64,000 bases of DNA from NCBI RefSeq assembly GCF_014698305.1, contig NZ_JACJST010000011.1, positions 1 to 64,000 on the forward strand, read 5' to 3'. A model generated the notes under the pieces. The model searched no databases, had not been told where the DNA came from, and saw nothing but the letters and a program-made list of their open reading frames with translations. Position 1 is the first letter of the stretch. The number at the start of each line of letters is the position of its first letter. Made by a program: the position numbers and the translations under genes. Source of the stretch: Anabaena lutea FACHB-196. Lineage in GTDB: Bacteria; Cyanobacteriota; Cyanobacteriia; Cyanobacteriales; Nostocaceae. Below, in pieces: positions 17,725 through 27,338 of the stretch.

Positions 17725-17730
17725 CCAATT

Positions 17731-18480
17731 ATGACAACCAAAACCACCTTCAACTCGTGGGTTACTTGTCCCCAACCCAACCCCCAAGCCAAAATACGCT
17801 TATTCTGCTTACCCTACGCAGGAGGTAGCGCAATGGTATTTCGCAACTGGGCTGATGATTTACCCTCAACTATCGAAGTGTGTCCTCTAGAACTTCCTGG
17901 AAGGGGAAGACAAATGAACTTACCTCCCTACACAAAAATGCAACCTTTGGTGAGGGAAATAGCCCAAAATCTCATTCCATATCTAGATAAACCCTTTGCT
18001 ATCTTTGGTCATAGTATGGGTGGACTTGTCAGCTTTGAATTAACTCGTTTACTACGCTCAGATTATAATTTAACTCCAATACATTTATTTATATCGGCTC
18101 GCAATGCTCCACAAGTTCCTCCCACAAAAAGACCGATTTACAACTTACCAGATGCAGAGTTTTGGCAAGAAATCCGTAATTTTAATGGTACTCCTGATGA
18201 TGTTATCGAAAATCAAGACATTATCCAACTTTTTCTCCCTATTCTCCGGGCTGATTTTACAGTTTTAGATACCTACATTTATACAAATCAACTGCCTCTT
18301 GATTGTCCTATTAGTGTTTTTGGTGGTTTACAAGACAAAGAATTTACTGATTATGAACTAGAAGCATGGAAAGAACAAACTAGTGCCGCTTTTTCATTAC
18401 AAATGCTTGCGGGCAATCACTTCTTTATTCGCTCGAACCAAAATCTTTTACTGAGAAGTATATCTCAACAGTTAGAGTAA
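17731..18480 (+). CDS. Type II thioesterase (GrsT-like)
   Basis: A 249-residue alpha/beta hydrolase. The nucleophile elbow is GHSMGG, the oxyanion region is LPYAGGSA near the N-terminus, the catalytic Asp is in GGLQDKEF and the His in GNHFFI. Type II thioesterases remove wrong acyl groups from carrier proteins of nonribosomal peptide or polyketide synthases. No such synthase is in this window, so a partner elsewhere or nearby outside is assumed. A TTG at 17671 would add 20 residues, but ATG at 17731 gives the normal N-terminus. The upstream region is the 37-bp repeat shared with the restriction endonuclease end. Confidence 0.85.
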   Translation: MTTKTTFNSWVTCPQPNPQAKIRLFCLPYAGGSAMVFRNWADDLPSTIEVCPLELPGRGRQMNLPPYTKMQPLVREIAQNLIPYLDKPFAIFGHSMGGLVSFELTRLLRSDYNLTPIHLFISARNAPQVPPTKRPIYNLPDAEFWQEIRNFNGTPDDVIENQDIIQLFLPILRADFTVLDTYIYTNQLPLDCPISVFGGLQDKEFTDYELEAWKEQTSAAFSLQMLAGNHFFIRSNQNLLLRSISQQLE

Positions 18481-18873
18481 TAATATTTTTGGATAAAATC
18501 CGTACTTGTACTTACACCTTAGACAGATTTTGAGATTATTACTTTCAGCTAGAATAGCTAACTGACTTAATAACCTATATTAGGAATAAATGTAGAGATA
18601 TTTACACTTATCTTTAGAGAGATTTTATTGGGTTTTTAATATTTGAAATTGTAACAAATTATGAAAAAACTCACAGGTACGGCTATTGCGATTCCCATAG
18701 CAATAAAACCGAACCCACTGAATTTATATCCTAGTGTTATTGTTTAAGTAGGAAGCTAAAGATTAAGCTTCAGGCATGAAAAGATTTAAAAAAGTATGAC
18801 CGTTATTTGCCATCGATGAAGCTTGAAATTCAGCCTCCACAAGCCAAATTAGAGGATTGTACAGGAGATAGAT
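18481..18873. other. Intergenic region before hsp20
   Basis: About 390 A+T-rich bases with no supported gene. The only structure noticed is an 8-bp inverted repeat, AAGCTTCA (18765-18772) and TGAAGCTT (18817-18824), some 50 bases upstream of the hsp20 start. No CIRCE (TTAGCACTC-N9-GAGTGCTAA) element was found. The heat-shock promoter presumably lies here. Confidence 0.4.
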
Positions 18874-19368
18874 ATGGCACTTATTCGTTGGGACCCACTC
18901 CGGGACATTGAACGCCTAGAACCATTCCGCGAACTTGAACGTTGGGACCCACTCCGCGAAATGGATACCCTACAACGGCGCATGAATCGTTTGTTTGAAA
19001 GAATTATACCAACTGATGGGGGTGAAAGAGGAGGAATTACCTTTATTCCTTCTGCCGAACTTGAAGAAACTGATGACGCATTCAAATTGAGACTAGAATT
19101 ACCTGGTCTGGAAGCGAAAGATGTAAATGTGGAAGTAACCCCTGAAGCTGTTTCTATAACTGGTGAAAGGAAATCGGAAACCACAACAGAAAGAGAAGGT
19201 TACACTCGTTCTGAATTCCGTTATGGCAAATTCCAACGGGTAATTCCTTTACCTTCTCTGGTCCAACATGAACAAGTTCAAGCTGAATATAAAGATGGTA
19301 TTCTGCGGTTGAACTTGCCAAAAGCAGAACCAGAAAAACAAAAAGCGTTCAAAGTTAATCTCGGTTAA
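18874..19368 (+). CDS. hspA: Small heat-shock protein, Hsp20 family
   Basis: A 164-residue holdase chaperone. The alpha-crystallin domain spans about residues 48-150 (FIPSAELEETDDAFKLRLEL, with GILRLNLPKAEP near its end); the C-terminal IXI-like anchor is not obvious. The N-terminal arm carries near-repeats of a WDPLR module (RWDPLRDIE, RWDPLREMD). It lies 194 bases upstream of dnaK in the same direction, so both belong to a stress-response group. It would bind unfolding proteins, and in cyanobacteria also stabilise membranes, until DnaK refolds them. Confidence 0.93.
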   Translation: MALIRWDPLRDIERLEPFRELERWDPLREMDTLQRRMNRLFERIIPTDGGERGGITFIPSAELEETDDAFKLRLELPGLEAKDVNVEVTPEAVSITGERKSETTTEREGYTRSEFRYGKFQRVIPLPSLVQHEQVQAEYKDGILRLNLPKAEPEKQKAFKVNLG

Positions 19369-19390
19369 TTTGTAACTAATTTCTAATTTT

Positions 19391-19498
19391 CTCGTTCTCA
19401 TACAGAGTATGGGAATGAATTCTAGAAGGCTCTGCCTGAGTGTGATAGCAGAGGCAGAGCCTCTGTGATTGCATTCCCAGTCTGAGACTGGGAACGAG
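19391..19498. repeat. Large imperfect inverted repeat between hsp20 and dnaK
   Basis: The ends are inverted copies (CTCGTTCTCA at left, TGGGAACGAG at right). Each arm contains a smaller palindrome, and the middle has a GGCTCTGCCT/AGGCAGAGCC hairpin. No coding capacity. It looks like a cyanobacterial palindromic intergenic repeat; it may attenuate read-through from hsp20. Confidence 0.65.
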
Positions 19499-19562
19499 AT
19501 AACGAGATATAGCTGAATGCTTACTAAAAAAGTAAATTTCTACTGAAGCCCAAGGGGAAGAT

Positions 19563-21446
19563 ATGGCAAAAGTAGTGGGAATTGATTTAGGAACGACAAA
19601 CTCTTGTGTTGCGGTTATGGAAGGGGGTCAACCTTTAGTAATCGCTAATTCTGAAGGACAACGCATTACTCCTTCAGTTGTAGCTTACACTAAAAGTGGT
19701 GAACGCTTGGTTGGTCAAATTGCTAGACGACAAGCGGTAATGAATCCAGAAAACACTTTTTATTCTGTTAAACGCTTCATTGGGCGCAAATATGAAGAAA
19801 TTACCCATGAAGCCACAGAAGTTACTTATAGAACTCTGCGCGATCGCAACGGTAATGTGAAACTCAACTGTCCCACAGCAGGTAAGGATTTTGCACCTGA
19901 AGAAATTTCTGCCCAAGTATTGAGAAAGTTAGTTGATGATGCTAGTAAATATTTAGGAGAAAAAGTTACTCAAGCAGTAATTACAGTTCCTGCTTATTTT
20001 AATGATTCTCAACGGCAAGCTACCAAAGATGCAGGTAAAATTGCTGGTTTAGATGTTCTCCGCATTATCAACGAACCAACAGCAGCAGCCCTTGCTTATG
20101 GTCTTGACAAAAAGCAAAATGAAACTATCTTGGTGTTTGACCTGGGTGGTGGGACATTTGACGTTTCCGTTTTAGAAGTTGGTGATGGTGTTTTTGAAGT
20201 AAAATCCACCAGTGGGGATACTCATTTAGGTGGTGACGACTTCGATAAAAAAATTGTGGATTGGTTAGCGTCGGAGTTTCAAAGTAATGAAGGTATTGAT
20301 TTACGTAAAGATAAACAAGCTTTACAAAGATTGACTGAAGCGGCAGAAAAGGCAAAGATTGAGCTTTCCAGTGCGACTCAAACTAATATCAATTTGCCCT
20401 TTATTACCGCTACTCAAACAGGGCCAAAGCACTTGGATATGACACTGACACGAGTTAAATTTGAGGAGATGACAGCCGACCTTCTTGATCGTTGTCGTCA
20501 ACCAGTCCAACAAGCACTACAAGACGCAAAACTCAGTAATGCTCAACTTGATGAAATTGTCTTAGTTGGTGGTTCGACTCGCATTCCTGCTGTACAAGAA
20601 TTGGTGCGAAGAATTACAGGTAAAGACCCTTGTCAAGGTGTGAACCCGGATGAAGTTGTAGCGGTGGGTGCGGCTATCCAAGCAGGAGTATTGTCTGGAG
20701 AAGTCAAAGATATCCTCTTACTTGATGTTACTCCCTTGTCTTTAGGTGTGGAAACTTTGGGGGGTGTGATGACCAAAATTATTGGTCGAAATACAACTAT
20801 CCCGGTGAAGAAATCAGAAATCTTTTCGACTGCGGCTGATGGTCAAAATAATGTAGAAATTCACGTCTTGCAAGGTGAGAGAGAATTCGCTAAAGATAAT
20901 AAGAGTTTAGGTACTTTCCGCCTTGATGGTATTCCTTCAGCACCAAGAGGTGTTCCGCAAATTGAAGTTACCTTCGATATTGATGCTAATGGTATTCTCT
21001 CTGTCACCGCCAAAGATAAGGCTACGAGTAAACAGCAGTCAATTTCGATTACAGGTGCTTCTACTCTCGATAAGCGGGATGTGGAAAATATGGTGCGGGA
21101 TGCAGAATCTCATGCGGAAGAAGATAGAAGACGACGTGAACAAATTGACAGCAAGAATTTGGCAGACTCTTTAGTTTATCAAGCCCAGAAACAACTCAAA
21201 GATTTGGGTGATAAAGTAAGTGCAGCTGATAGAAGCCGAGTTGAAGATTTAGTCAAGGATTTGCGGGAAGCGATTAACCAAGATAACTTTGACCGCATTA
21301 AGTCTCTCAGCAGTGAATTACAGCAAACCTTGATGCAAGTTGGTAGCGCAGTTTATGCCCACGCAGGAACCTCCAATGGAAGTGGTGAACCACAAAGTAG
21401 TCGAGGAGAAGATGTGATAGATGCTGATTTTGTGGAAAATAAGTAA
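19563..21446 (+). CDS. dnaK: Molecular chaperone DnaK (Hsp70)
   Basis: A 627-residue Hsp70. The ATPase domain starts [19 protein letters not shown], with phosphate loop [20 protein letters not shown] and adenosine motif [11 protein letters not shown]. The interdomain linker [13 protein letters not shown] is near residue 380; the peptide-binding domain follows, then a helical lid ending [12 protein letters not shown]. The length and C-terminus suit a cyanobacterial DnaK, which usually occur as several paralogues; which one this is cannot be settled here. No grpE or dnaJ is adjacent. Confidence 0.97.
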   Translation: MAKVVGIDLGTTNSCVAVMEGGQPLVIANSEGQRITPSVVAYTKSGERLVGQIARRQAVMNPENTFYSVKRFIGRKYEEITHEATEVTYRTLRDRNGNVKLNCPTAGKDFAPEEISAQVLRKLVDDASKYLGEKVTQAVITVPAYFNDSQRQATKDAGKIAGLDVLRIINEPTAAALAYGLDKKQNETILVFDLGGGTFDVSVLEVGDGVFEVKSTSGDTHLGGDDFDKKIVDWLASEFQSNEGIDLRKDKQALQRLTEAAEKAKIELSSATQTNINLPFITATQTGPKHLDMTLTRVKFEEMTADLLDRCRQPVQQALQDAKLSNAQLDEIVLVGGSTRIPAVQELVRRITGKDPCQGVNPDEVVAVGAAIQAGVLSGEVKDILLLDVTPLSLGVETLGGVMTKIIGRNTTIPVKKSEIFSTAADGQNNVEIHVLQGEREFAKDNKSLGTFRLDGIPSAPRGVPQIEVTFDIDANGILSVTAKDKATSKQQSISITGASTLDKRDVENMVRDAESHAEEDRRRREQIDSKNLADSLVYQAQKQLKDLGDKVSAADRSRVEDLVKDLREAINQDNFDRIKSLSSELQQTLMQVGSAVYAHAGTSNGSGEPQSSRGEDVIDADFVENK

Positions 21447-21781
21447 AAAAAAGGATGAATCATAAATTACGAAGGATGAACAACTTTATCCTTCTATTTC
21501 ATCCATGAGGAGGATGCTTTTAACTTCTTATTTATCCAGATTATCAGTAAGCAGAGATGAACAAGTAGAAAGACTTAATTCAATACGAAGTTTCAGTGTC
21601 AGGAAAACTTAGTACAGCGGAACAATCCCAGGGGCTGAGATTGCTTCGCTGTTTATTCTTGACAATTAAAGTTTGTATCTTATGCTGGGCTTTTATTTTA
21701 ATGATTTGAAGAAAAGTTGCACTAAAACACACACTGATGCAGTTTCATTTGCTTGAATAGCTATATTAAGAGGACTGAAAG
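21447..21781. other. Intergenic region after dnaK
   Basis: About 335 bases without a supported gene. Just after the dnaK stop a GGATGAA ... TTCATCC inverted pair with an internal AAGGAT/ATCCTT pair could form a terminator-like hairpin (about 21451-21507). An AAGAGGA ribosome-binding-like sequence is at 21768-21774. Confidence 0.35.
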
Positions 21782-21796
21782 TTGCAATTATTAATT

Positions 21797-22042
21797 ATGG
21801 CCACTAAAACCATTGATGTTAGGGAATATACTGTCAGAGCGCATAAAAGACAGATTCATACTCGAATCTTCAACTTTGTCTGTAAAGAATGTGATCAGCC
21901 GACTAAACGCGAAACTTTTGGACCTCGACCCTTATATTGTGAAATCTGTCGCCCTCCCCAAGCACCTAAAAGATCGCCCCAAGAATCTAAAAAGGCAAAA
22001 CCTCGACCAATGTCTTATCAAAGTGGCATAAATTTAGATTGA
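21797..22042 (+). CDS. Small zinc-ribbon protein, function unknown
   Basis: An 81-residue basic protein with one treble-clef or zinc-ribbon pair, FVCKECDQ and YCEICRPP, 21 residues apart, and a Lys/Pro-rich tail. I do not recognise a named family; small proteins of this type bind nucleic acid. ATG at 21797 gives a normal N-terminus ([19 protein letters not shown]). However, AAGAGGA lies 7 bases upstream of an in-frame TTG at 21782, so a form five residues longer is possible. It is followed after 14 bases by a winged-helix-like gene, and the two probably form an operon. Confidence 0.65.
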   Translation: MATKTIDVREYTVRAHKRQIHTRIFNFVCKECDQPTKRETFGPRPLYCEICRPPQAPKRSPQESKKAKPRPMSYQSGINLD

Positions 22043-22056
22043 TTGATTGAAGTGAT

Positions 22057-23058
22057 ATGAATCCCAAAGAACAGCTACAACCACCTTCAGACGTATTTAT
22101 CAAGCCATTGTTGGAATTACGAGACTATTATGCTGGTCTTACACAAGAATACCAACGGCTATTTATAGAGGCGCGATCGCAACTTGATCATGCGGAAGCT
22201 TTGTTGTCTAACTGGTCTTATGCAAATGATCATGAACAATTTTCACAACTTGAAAATGCTGATCAAGAAGGGTCACTCTTGTTTCTGTCATCAGATAACA
22301 ATTCTGACTTAGACTTTTTAGAGTCTATAGAATCAGAACTTTCCAACTTAGATCAATTGGAGATAGATTATGCAACTTCTCCAACTCAAGAGAAAGAAGA
22401 TTCTCCGCTTCCAAATCTCCCCTCAGAAAACGATGATCATTTCATCAAGAGGGCAGAAGTTCCGATGCTACCCCAATATCAGGCTCTAACTCGAATGGAA
22501 GCTCTGAAAAAGCTATTGCATGAATATGCTGGTACTGTGTGCCATATAGATTTTATTGTGCGATCGCTTTATGGCGAGTTGGAGCCAACTATCTTCAGAG
22601 TAGTCAAAGGTAGAGTCCAGTCCTCTCTCACCCAAGGCAGAGAAAGGGGTTACTGGTCAGCTATTCCTAATGAACCTGGTTGTTATACTCTGGTTTTAAG
22701 TTTGTTAGCCCCAAATCCTCACCATGCCTTCGCTCAGAGTGTCAAAACCCGAAAGAAAAAATCTTTCATTTTACCCAAGAGCGAAGTAGTACCGATGCTC
22801 AGAGCTTTTGATGGTCAATTTTTGATTGATGCTATCACCTCTTTCTTACAGCAAAATCCTGGGCAAATTTTCAGCGTCAATGAAATAGTCAATGGAATTT
22901 ATGGAGACATTGATTCTCAGCAACTCAGAGAGGTAAAAAACAAAGTGCTGAATGAATTATCTAGAGGTCATCGGACTGGAAGATTCTCCAGAGTTCCTAA
23001 CCAAATTGGCTTCTATACTTGGGATGCCAATACCATTCTTCAGAAAACTTCTCGCTGA
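22057..23058 (+). CDS. Protein with two tandem winged-helix-like repeats, function unknown
   Basis: A 333-residue protein. Two copies of an approximately 75-residue module occupy the second half: one with IVRSLYGELEP, RVVKGRVQSSLTQGRERGYW and PGCYTL, the other with IVNGIYGDIDS, REVKNKVLNELSRGHRTGRF and IGFYTW. Both suggest a helix-turn-helix with a wing, so DNA or RNA binding is likely. The first 140 residues are acidic and low in complexity, perhaps a flexible arm. It follows the zinc-ribbon gene by 14 bases. I know no characterised homologue. Confidence 0.7.
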   Translation: MNPKEQLQPPSDVFIKPLLELRDYYAGLTQEYQRLFIEARSQLDHAEALLSNWSYANDHEQFSQLENADQEGSLLFLSSDNNSDLDFLESIESELSNLDQLEIDYATSPTQEKEDSPLPNLPSENDDHFIKRAEVPMLPQYQALTRMEALKKLLHEYAGTVCHIDFIVRSLYGELEPTIFRVVKGRVQSSLTQGRERGYWSAIPNEPGCYTLVLSLLAPNPHHAFAQSVKTRKKKSFILPKSEVVPMLRAFDGQFLIDAITSFLQQNPGQIFSVNEIVNGIYGDIDSQQLREVKNKVLNELSRGHRTGRFSRVPNQIGFYTWDANTILQKTSR

Positions 23059-23107
23059 ACAATCTTGAAAATGAGGAGTGCTATTTCATAGATATAGTTC
23101 CAGGGAG

Positions 23108-23168
23108 CAGGGACAAGAGGACACGGAGACACGGAGACAGGGGGAAGGAGGCAGAGGGCAGAGGGCAG
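23108..23168. repeat. Short tandem repeats, G+A-rich
   Basis: Units such as GGAGACAC and GGCAGAG in tandem. Similar GGGGAGATG or GGACACGGGGAG tracts lie at about 24037-24093 and 25170-25235. All are intergenic. Confidence 0.7.
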
Positions 23169-23234
23169 GACGAAGAAAGATAAATACTCTCCCAATCTCC
23201 CCATCTCCGCGTCTCCTCCTGATAGATTTAAAAA

Positions 23235-23987
23235 TTAAAAAGTGACTTGTTCACCAGGATTAGGTACAATTACCCGCGTTGACAAATTGTTTTTCTCTAA
23301 TAAAGCTTGAAATTCCTCAATACTTCCCTGAGTTTGTATGAATTTGTTTAACAATCCCTCAAATAACACATCCCCTCCAGCAGCTGTAGGTAGCATAATT
23401 TGAGGTTGCAACCACTTGGCTACTTCTAAAGCACTATTCATCCCTTTAATAATCGAACCTAGGACAGGTAAACCCAGGCTAATCATAGGAGTAATTACTA
23501 CATCAACAGGTGCAAGCGGCTTCAGTTGGGGTGAATGATATCCATGCGGCTCATAATAAAGCGTTAAATTACTCGCTAACTCTTTGAGCAGATAACCGTT
23601 TTCTATGAGAGTCGGACCAATAGGAGAACCAGGAAAAGCCTTAATTTCTACTTGATCATTCAATGTGAAATGTTCACCATGAGCCAGGGTGATAACTTGG
23701 GTGTAACCCAACTTTTCTACTACTTTGGCCGCATTGGGAGAAGCTACAACCTGAATATTCCGGTCAAGTTGCTTGAGGGTGGGAGGGTGAGCATGATCTT
23801 CCAAACCCTGAGATAACAGAATCAAGTCAATATTTTCTGGTATCGGCCGCTCTTGAAGTCGAGAACCTTTAAATAACCAATCCAAATTGTTAAAAGTTAA
23901 AGAACTAACTAACCAAGGGTCAATTAGTATCCTTTGTCCGCCAATTTCCATCAGCCAACTATTGCTGTCTAACCAAGTGAAGTACAT
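23235..23987 (-). CDS. MBL-fold protein with degenerate metal motif
   Basis: A 250-residue metallo-beta-lactamase-fold protein. The N-terminus TWLDSNSWLMEIGGQRILIDPWL is typical of the UlaG-like branch. The usual HxHxDH zinc motif reads SQGLEDHAH, so its first two histidines are Gln and Leu and only the DH pair remains; later ligands LAHGEHF and EPHGYHS are present. Either one metal is bound or catalysis has changed. It stands alone between repeat-rich gaps. The role is unknown. Confidence 0.75.
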   Translation of the reverse strand: MYFTWLDSNSWLMEIGGQRILIDPWLVSSLTFNNLDWLFKGSRLQERPIPENIDLILLSQGLEDHAHPPTLKQLDRNIQVVASPNAAKVVEKLGYTQVITLAHGEHFTLNDQVEIKAFPGSPIGPTLIENGYLLKELASNLTLYYEPHGYHSPQLKPLAPVDVVITPMISLGLPVLGSIIKGMNSALEVAKWLQPQIMLPTAAGGDVLFEGLLNKFIQTQGSIEEFQALLEKNNLSTRVIVPNPGEQVTF

Positions 23988-24102
23988 AGCCGCCTAGGTT
24001 GTAAGATTAATGCCTGTTTTAATTATGAATTGTTTGGGGATTGGGGAGATGGGGAGATGGGGAGATGGGGGGACAGGGGGACGCGGGGACAGAGAAAAAA
24101 CA

Positions 24103-24131
24103 GTAGGGGTTTAGCATTGCTAAACCCTTAC
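24103..24131. repeat. Hairpin repeat (GTAGGGGTTTAGCA type), copy 1
   Basis: A near-perfect hairpin with arms GTAGGGGTTTAGCA and TGCTAAACCCTTAC. Related copies are at 50458-50488 and 51005-51033. It sits 23 bases after the KaiB-like gene stop and may serve as its transcription end. Confidence 0.7.
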
Positions 24132-24153
24132 TAAACTGATTGCTACTGTATGT

Positions 24154-24921
24154 CTATTTTTCTTTCGCGCCTAACATCTGTAAAAGTTTGTCTACATTAT
24201 CTAAATCGCCAACAATTCGCCGAATTGGTTGAGGCCAAACCTTCACTAAGGTGGGAGTTGCGGAAACTTGATTGATTTCGGCTTGTTCTGGATGTGTTAA
24301 AACGTCGATCACTTTGAGAGTATAAGGATATCCAAGCGATCGCTCTAGTAATTCGTGTAAATTTTCCAAAATCCGTTCAGTGGCTCCGCTATGGCCAGCC
24401 ACAAACAGGCGCAGGACATAGCCTTGAGTATTGAGTGTTGTCTGTGGTGCAGTTATCACTCTTTGCGGGTATTGTGGTGTTACCTCAGCAAGGTCTAAGC
24501 GGACAATTAAGTCATGGTCTTCCCAAAGCTGGGGGAATGAGGAGCGATAAGTTGCCAACACCAGGCGATCGCACAATCCTTCTTGCCAAGGTGCTGTTTG
24601 CCATACTAGCTCCCCCGTGCCAAAAATAGCTTTTAGCACTGTTTGGTGGCGAATAACAGCCGGATAAGCTTCCGCAAAGGTCTGCACTTGTTGCGTGCGT
24701 GGATTAAGCCAGTGATCAATGGTCGCTGTATAACAAGGCACTAAAAAATGGGGCGGCTCTGGTAAATCTAGGATTTCTTGCAAAGCCGCACACAAATGCA
24801 AATGCCATCGTCCCTGTTTACTAGGGTCAATGCAATAAATTAAATCGCCTCCAGGTGTAAACAGAGCAATCCCTTTGAACAACTGGGGTCTAGATAGTTT
24901 ATCTGTAGGTAACTTGATCAC
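24154..24921 (-). CDS. KaiB-domain protein with N-terminal extension
   Basis: A 255-residue protein. The C-terminal ~90 residues (YVLRLFVAGHSGATERILENL to TLVKVWPQPIRRIVGDLDN) are a thioredoxin-like KaiB domain as in the clock protein KaiB and the SasA sensor domain. The first ~150 residues (FKGIALFTPGGDLIYCIDPS, FLVPCYTATIDHWLNP) form a separate domain I cannot name. True KaiB is about 100 residues, so this is not the core clock gene; it might bind KaiC or a KaiC-like protein. No kaiA or kaiC is nearby. Confidence 0.75.
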   Translation of the reverse strand: MIKLPTDKLSRPQLFKGIALFTPGGDLIYCIDPSKQGRWHLHLCAALQEILDLPEPPHFLVPCYTATIDHWLNPRTQQVQTFAEAYPAVIRHQTVLKAIFGTGELVWQTAPWQEGLCDRLVLATYRSSFPQLWEDHDLIVRLDLAEVTPQYPQRVITAPQTTLNTQGYVLRLFVAGHSGATERILENLHELLERSLGYPYTLKVIDVLTHPEQAEINQVSATPTLVKVWPQPIRRIVGDLDNVDKLLQMLGAKEK

Positions 24922-25261
24922 AGTGTCTGGGGACTAGGGTGGTGGGGACACCTGACAAGGGTAGGTTTTTAATATTATCTGTTAAGGCAGGACTAGGAAG
25001 GCAAGGAGGGAAAGTAGACAAGGAAGATTTTCTCCGCACAATGGTCTTTTTGCTACTAAAAGAATATGATTTTGTACGGTTTTCCTCCCTTGTCCACTGT
25101 CCTTCCTTGTCCCCCAAGCCTTGCCCTCACGACAATGTAAAATACCTACCCTTGTGAGGGTGGGGACACGGGGATGGGGTGACGCGGTGAGATGGAGACA
25201 CGGGGAGATGGAGACACGGGGACACGGAGAAAATGAAGAATAACTTAATTACCTATTCCCA

Positions 25262-25380
25262 ATGACCAATGACCAATGACCAATCACCAATCACCAATCA
25301 CCAATCACCAATCACCAATCACCAATCACCAATCACCAATCACCAATCACCAATCACCAATGACCAATCACCAATCACCA
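25262..25380 (+). repeat. Short tandem repeats, CAATCAC/CAATGAC units
   Basis: About 16 tandem 7-base units (CCAATCA, CCAATGA) directly abutting the pilT stop codon. A reading frame through it is purely repetitive and not a gene. Confidence 0.9.
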
Positions 25381-26661
25381 TTAAACACGTCCTCGGAGGA
25401 ATTGCGCCATTTCATTGGGAGTTGGTGACATTTCCAAGGCGGTTTCTTCAGTAATGCGACCTTCTTGGTACAAATTGAGTAAGGACTGATTCATAGTCAC
25501 CATGCCATCAAAGCTGGCTTGCTTCATCAATTCGGCAATTTCATCATATTTACCATCTTTAATCCATTCTTTCACCGCCTCGGTGTTAATCAGGATATCG
25601 TGGAAGGCTGCCCGTTTACCATCAGTTGTGCGACACAAACCTTGGGCAATCACAGACACTAAAGACTCAGAAATTGCCACCCGCATTGCATCCTGTTCCT
25701 CACCTGAGTAGAGATTAAGAATCCGCTCAATAGTTTTTACAGCACTATTGGTATGCAGGGTTCCCATAACCAAGTGACCAGTTTGAGCCGCTTTTAGAGC
25801 AGTGTTGACCGTTTCTTTATCCCGCATTTCCCCCACCAGAATCAAATCAGGATCTTCCCGTAAAGCTGCTTTTAGGGCGTTGTCAAACTTCCGGGTGTGC
25901 ATTCCCACTTCCCGCTGCTTGATTAAGGACTTGCGGCTTTGGTGGACAAATTCAATTGGGTCTTCAATGGTGATGATATGCTTAGGCATCTCTCTGTTGA
26001 TGTAGTCAACCATCGCTGCCATTGTCGTAGATTTACCTGAGCCAGTGGGGCCTGTCACCAAAATCAACCCTTTGTGATAGTGGCAAATATCCCGAAAAAC
26101 TGGAGGTAATCTCAATTGATCCATAGACAAGATTTTGAGCGGAATTAACCGCAGCACCATTGCATAGCCTCTGAGGGTATCAAAGACATTAATCCGTACA
26201 CGGGCAAATTCGTACTGAGTCGCACCGTCAAATTCTAGATTGTCTTGAAACCTCTGAATTTCTCCATCGCTCATAATCTCCCGTAACCAACCCATAAAAG
26301 TTTCTTTATCGGTTTCTGGATAATTGGTGGGTTCAATTTCTCCTCGATTACGGAAGCGGGGTATTTCTCCAACACCTAAGTGAACGTCAGAAAATCCCTG
26401 ATCAAAAGCTTCTTGAATAAGCTGTGCTAAAGTCATCCCTAATGGCTTTTTGGGAGTAGCCATAGCCATAGGCATTGGTGGTGGTGCAACTGGACGTTGG
26501 GCGGCAGCAGGCATACCCGGTGGTAGGGGATTGTTAAGTGCAGTAGGATTATTCATCCTCTCTGTTGACATCTGCAACGTTTTTGTCGGTTCGTGCTGTG
26601 CAGATGATGTTGGTAGTGGTGGCGGTACTGGTGGTAGATTGCGGGGTTTTGATTCTGTCAT
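25381..26661 (-). CDS. pilT: Type IV pilus retraction ATPase PilT
   Basis: A 426-residue secretion ATPase that depolymerises pili for twitching or phototactic movement and DNA uptake. Walker A is GPTGSGKSTTMAAM, the Asp box and His boxes are in TIEDPIEFVHQ and LVGEMRDKETVNTALKAAQTGHLVMGTLHTNSA, and an N-terminal PAS-like domain begins FSDVHLGVGE. The first ~70 residues are a proline-rich arm, as in other cyanobacterial PilT. The characteristic AIRNLI-type C-terminal motif is not evident. No other pilus gene is next to it. Confidence 0.93.
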   Translation of the reverse strand: MTESKPRNLPPVPPPLPTSSAQHEPTKTLQMSTERMNNPTALNNPLPPGMPAAAQRPVAPPPMPMAMATPKKPLGMTLAQLIQEAFDQGFSDVHLGVGEIPRFRNRGEIEPTNYPETDKETFMGWLREIMSDGEIQRFQDNLEFDGATQYEFARVRINVFDTLRGYAMVLRLIPLKILSMDQLRLPPVFRDICHYHKGLILVTGPTGSGKSTTMAAMVDYINREMPKHIITIEDPIEFVHQSRKSLIKQREVGMHTRKFDNALKAALREDPDLILVGEMRDKETVNTALKAAQTGHLVMGTLHTNSAVKTIERILNLYSGEEQDAMRVAISESLVSVIAQGLCRTTDGKRAAFHDILINTEAVKEWIKDGKYDEIAELMKQASFDGMVTMNQSLLNLYQEGRITEETALEMSPTPNEMAQFLRGRV

Positions 26662-27338
26662 ATAAGGAAGGAGTGCAAAATAAATTATTTAGTTAGCGCA
26701 GGGAATAGGGAACAGGGTTGAAACTCTCTTAATCAACCGTAACTGTGTAGTTTTTTGCTTTTAATTCCAATATTTATCGATGGTGTAGAAATTCTTTCCC
26801 CAATATAACCTTGTTTTACACCGGTTAATCTTCCGTATTATTCCGCAAATAATTGGTAAATCGCTTGTTCTTAATGCCACTACATATAGAATTAGCCTTG
26901 TTCTCAGCTTTTAAATCATAGTAAATGAGAAATTTTTCATAGTTCATAGATACAGTTTGCAACCACAATCAGGAACAGATAATTTTTTCAGCCGTTAATT
27001 AACCTGTCTGAGAATTATGAGAGGTGGTCTGACTTTTTATAAGAAATGTTAAGCTATCGGCAACTGAGGTTCGGATAATCAAAGGTTTGCTCTCATACCC
27101 AAAAGGATATATTTCTAAAGACCTATAGAAAAAGCATCCTGACTCCTGAAACCTGAATCGGACTAGACATTCATAATTACAAAAAACAAACTGTAAAGTT
27201 TAGTAAAGAAATGCTCATTTTTCCAGTAGGGTTCTATATACTGGGTTTCACTGAGGTTAATTCAGTTAACTCGCAAACAGCGAGAAGCGACTGAAAGTTA
27301 AATTTTAAACTTTGCTATGTAATTTGGGAGGAAAAGTC
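26662..27338. other. Long divergent intergenic region
   Basis: About 680 A+T-rich bases between pilT (minus) and a small membrane-protein gene (plus). I see no gene, large palindrome or tandem array. Promoters for both flanking genes must lie here. A GGGAGG ribosome-binding site is at about 27326-27331. Confidence 0.4.

Noticed and set aside
18481-19562. CIRCE (HrcA) or similar heat-shock operator before hsp20 or dnaK
   Set aside because: No TTAGCACTC-N9-GAGTGCTAA match found by eye; only an unrelated 8-bp dyad and a dispersed palindromic repeat.
25269-25454. Reading frame of TND/TNH-QSP repeats before pilT
   Set aside because: Purely a translation of 7-base tandem repeats.
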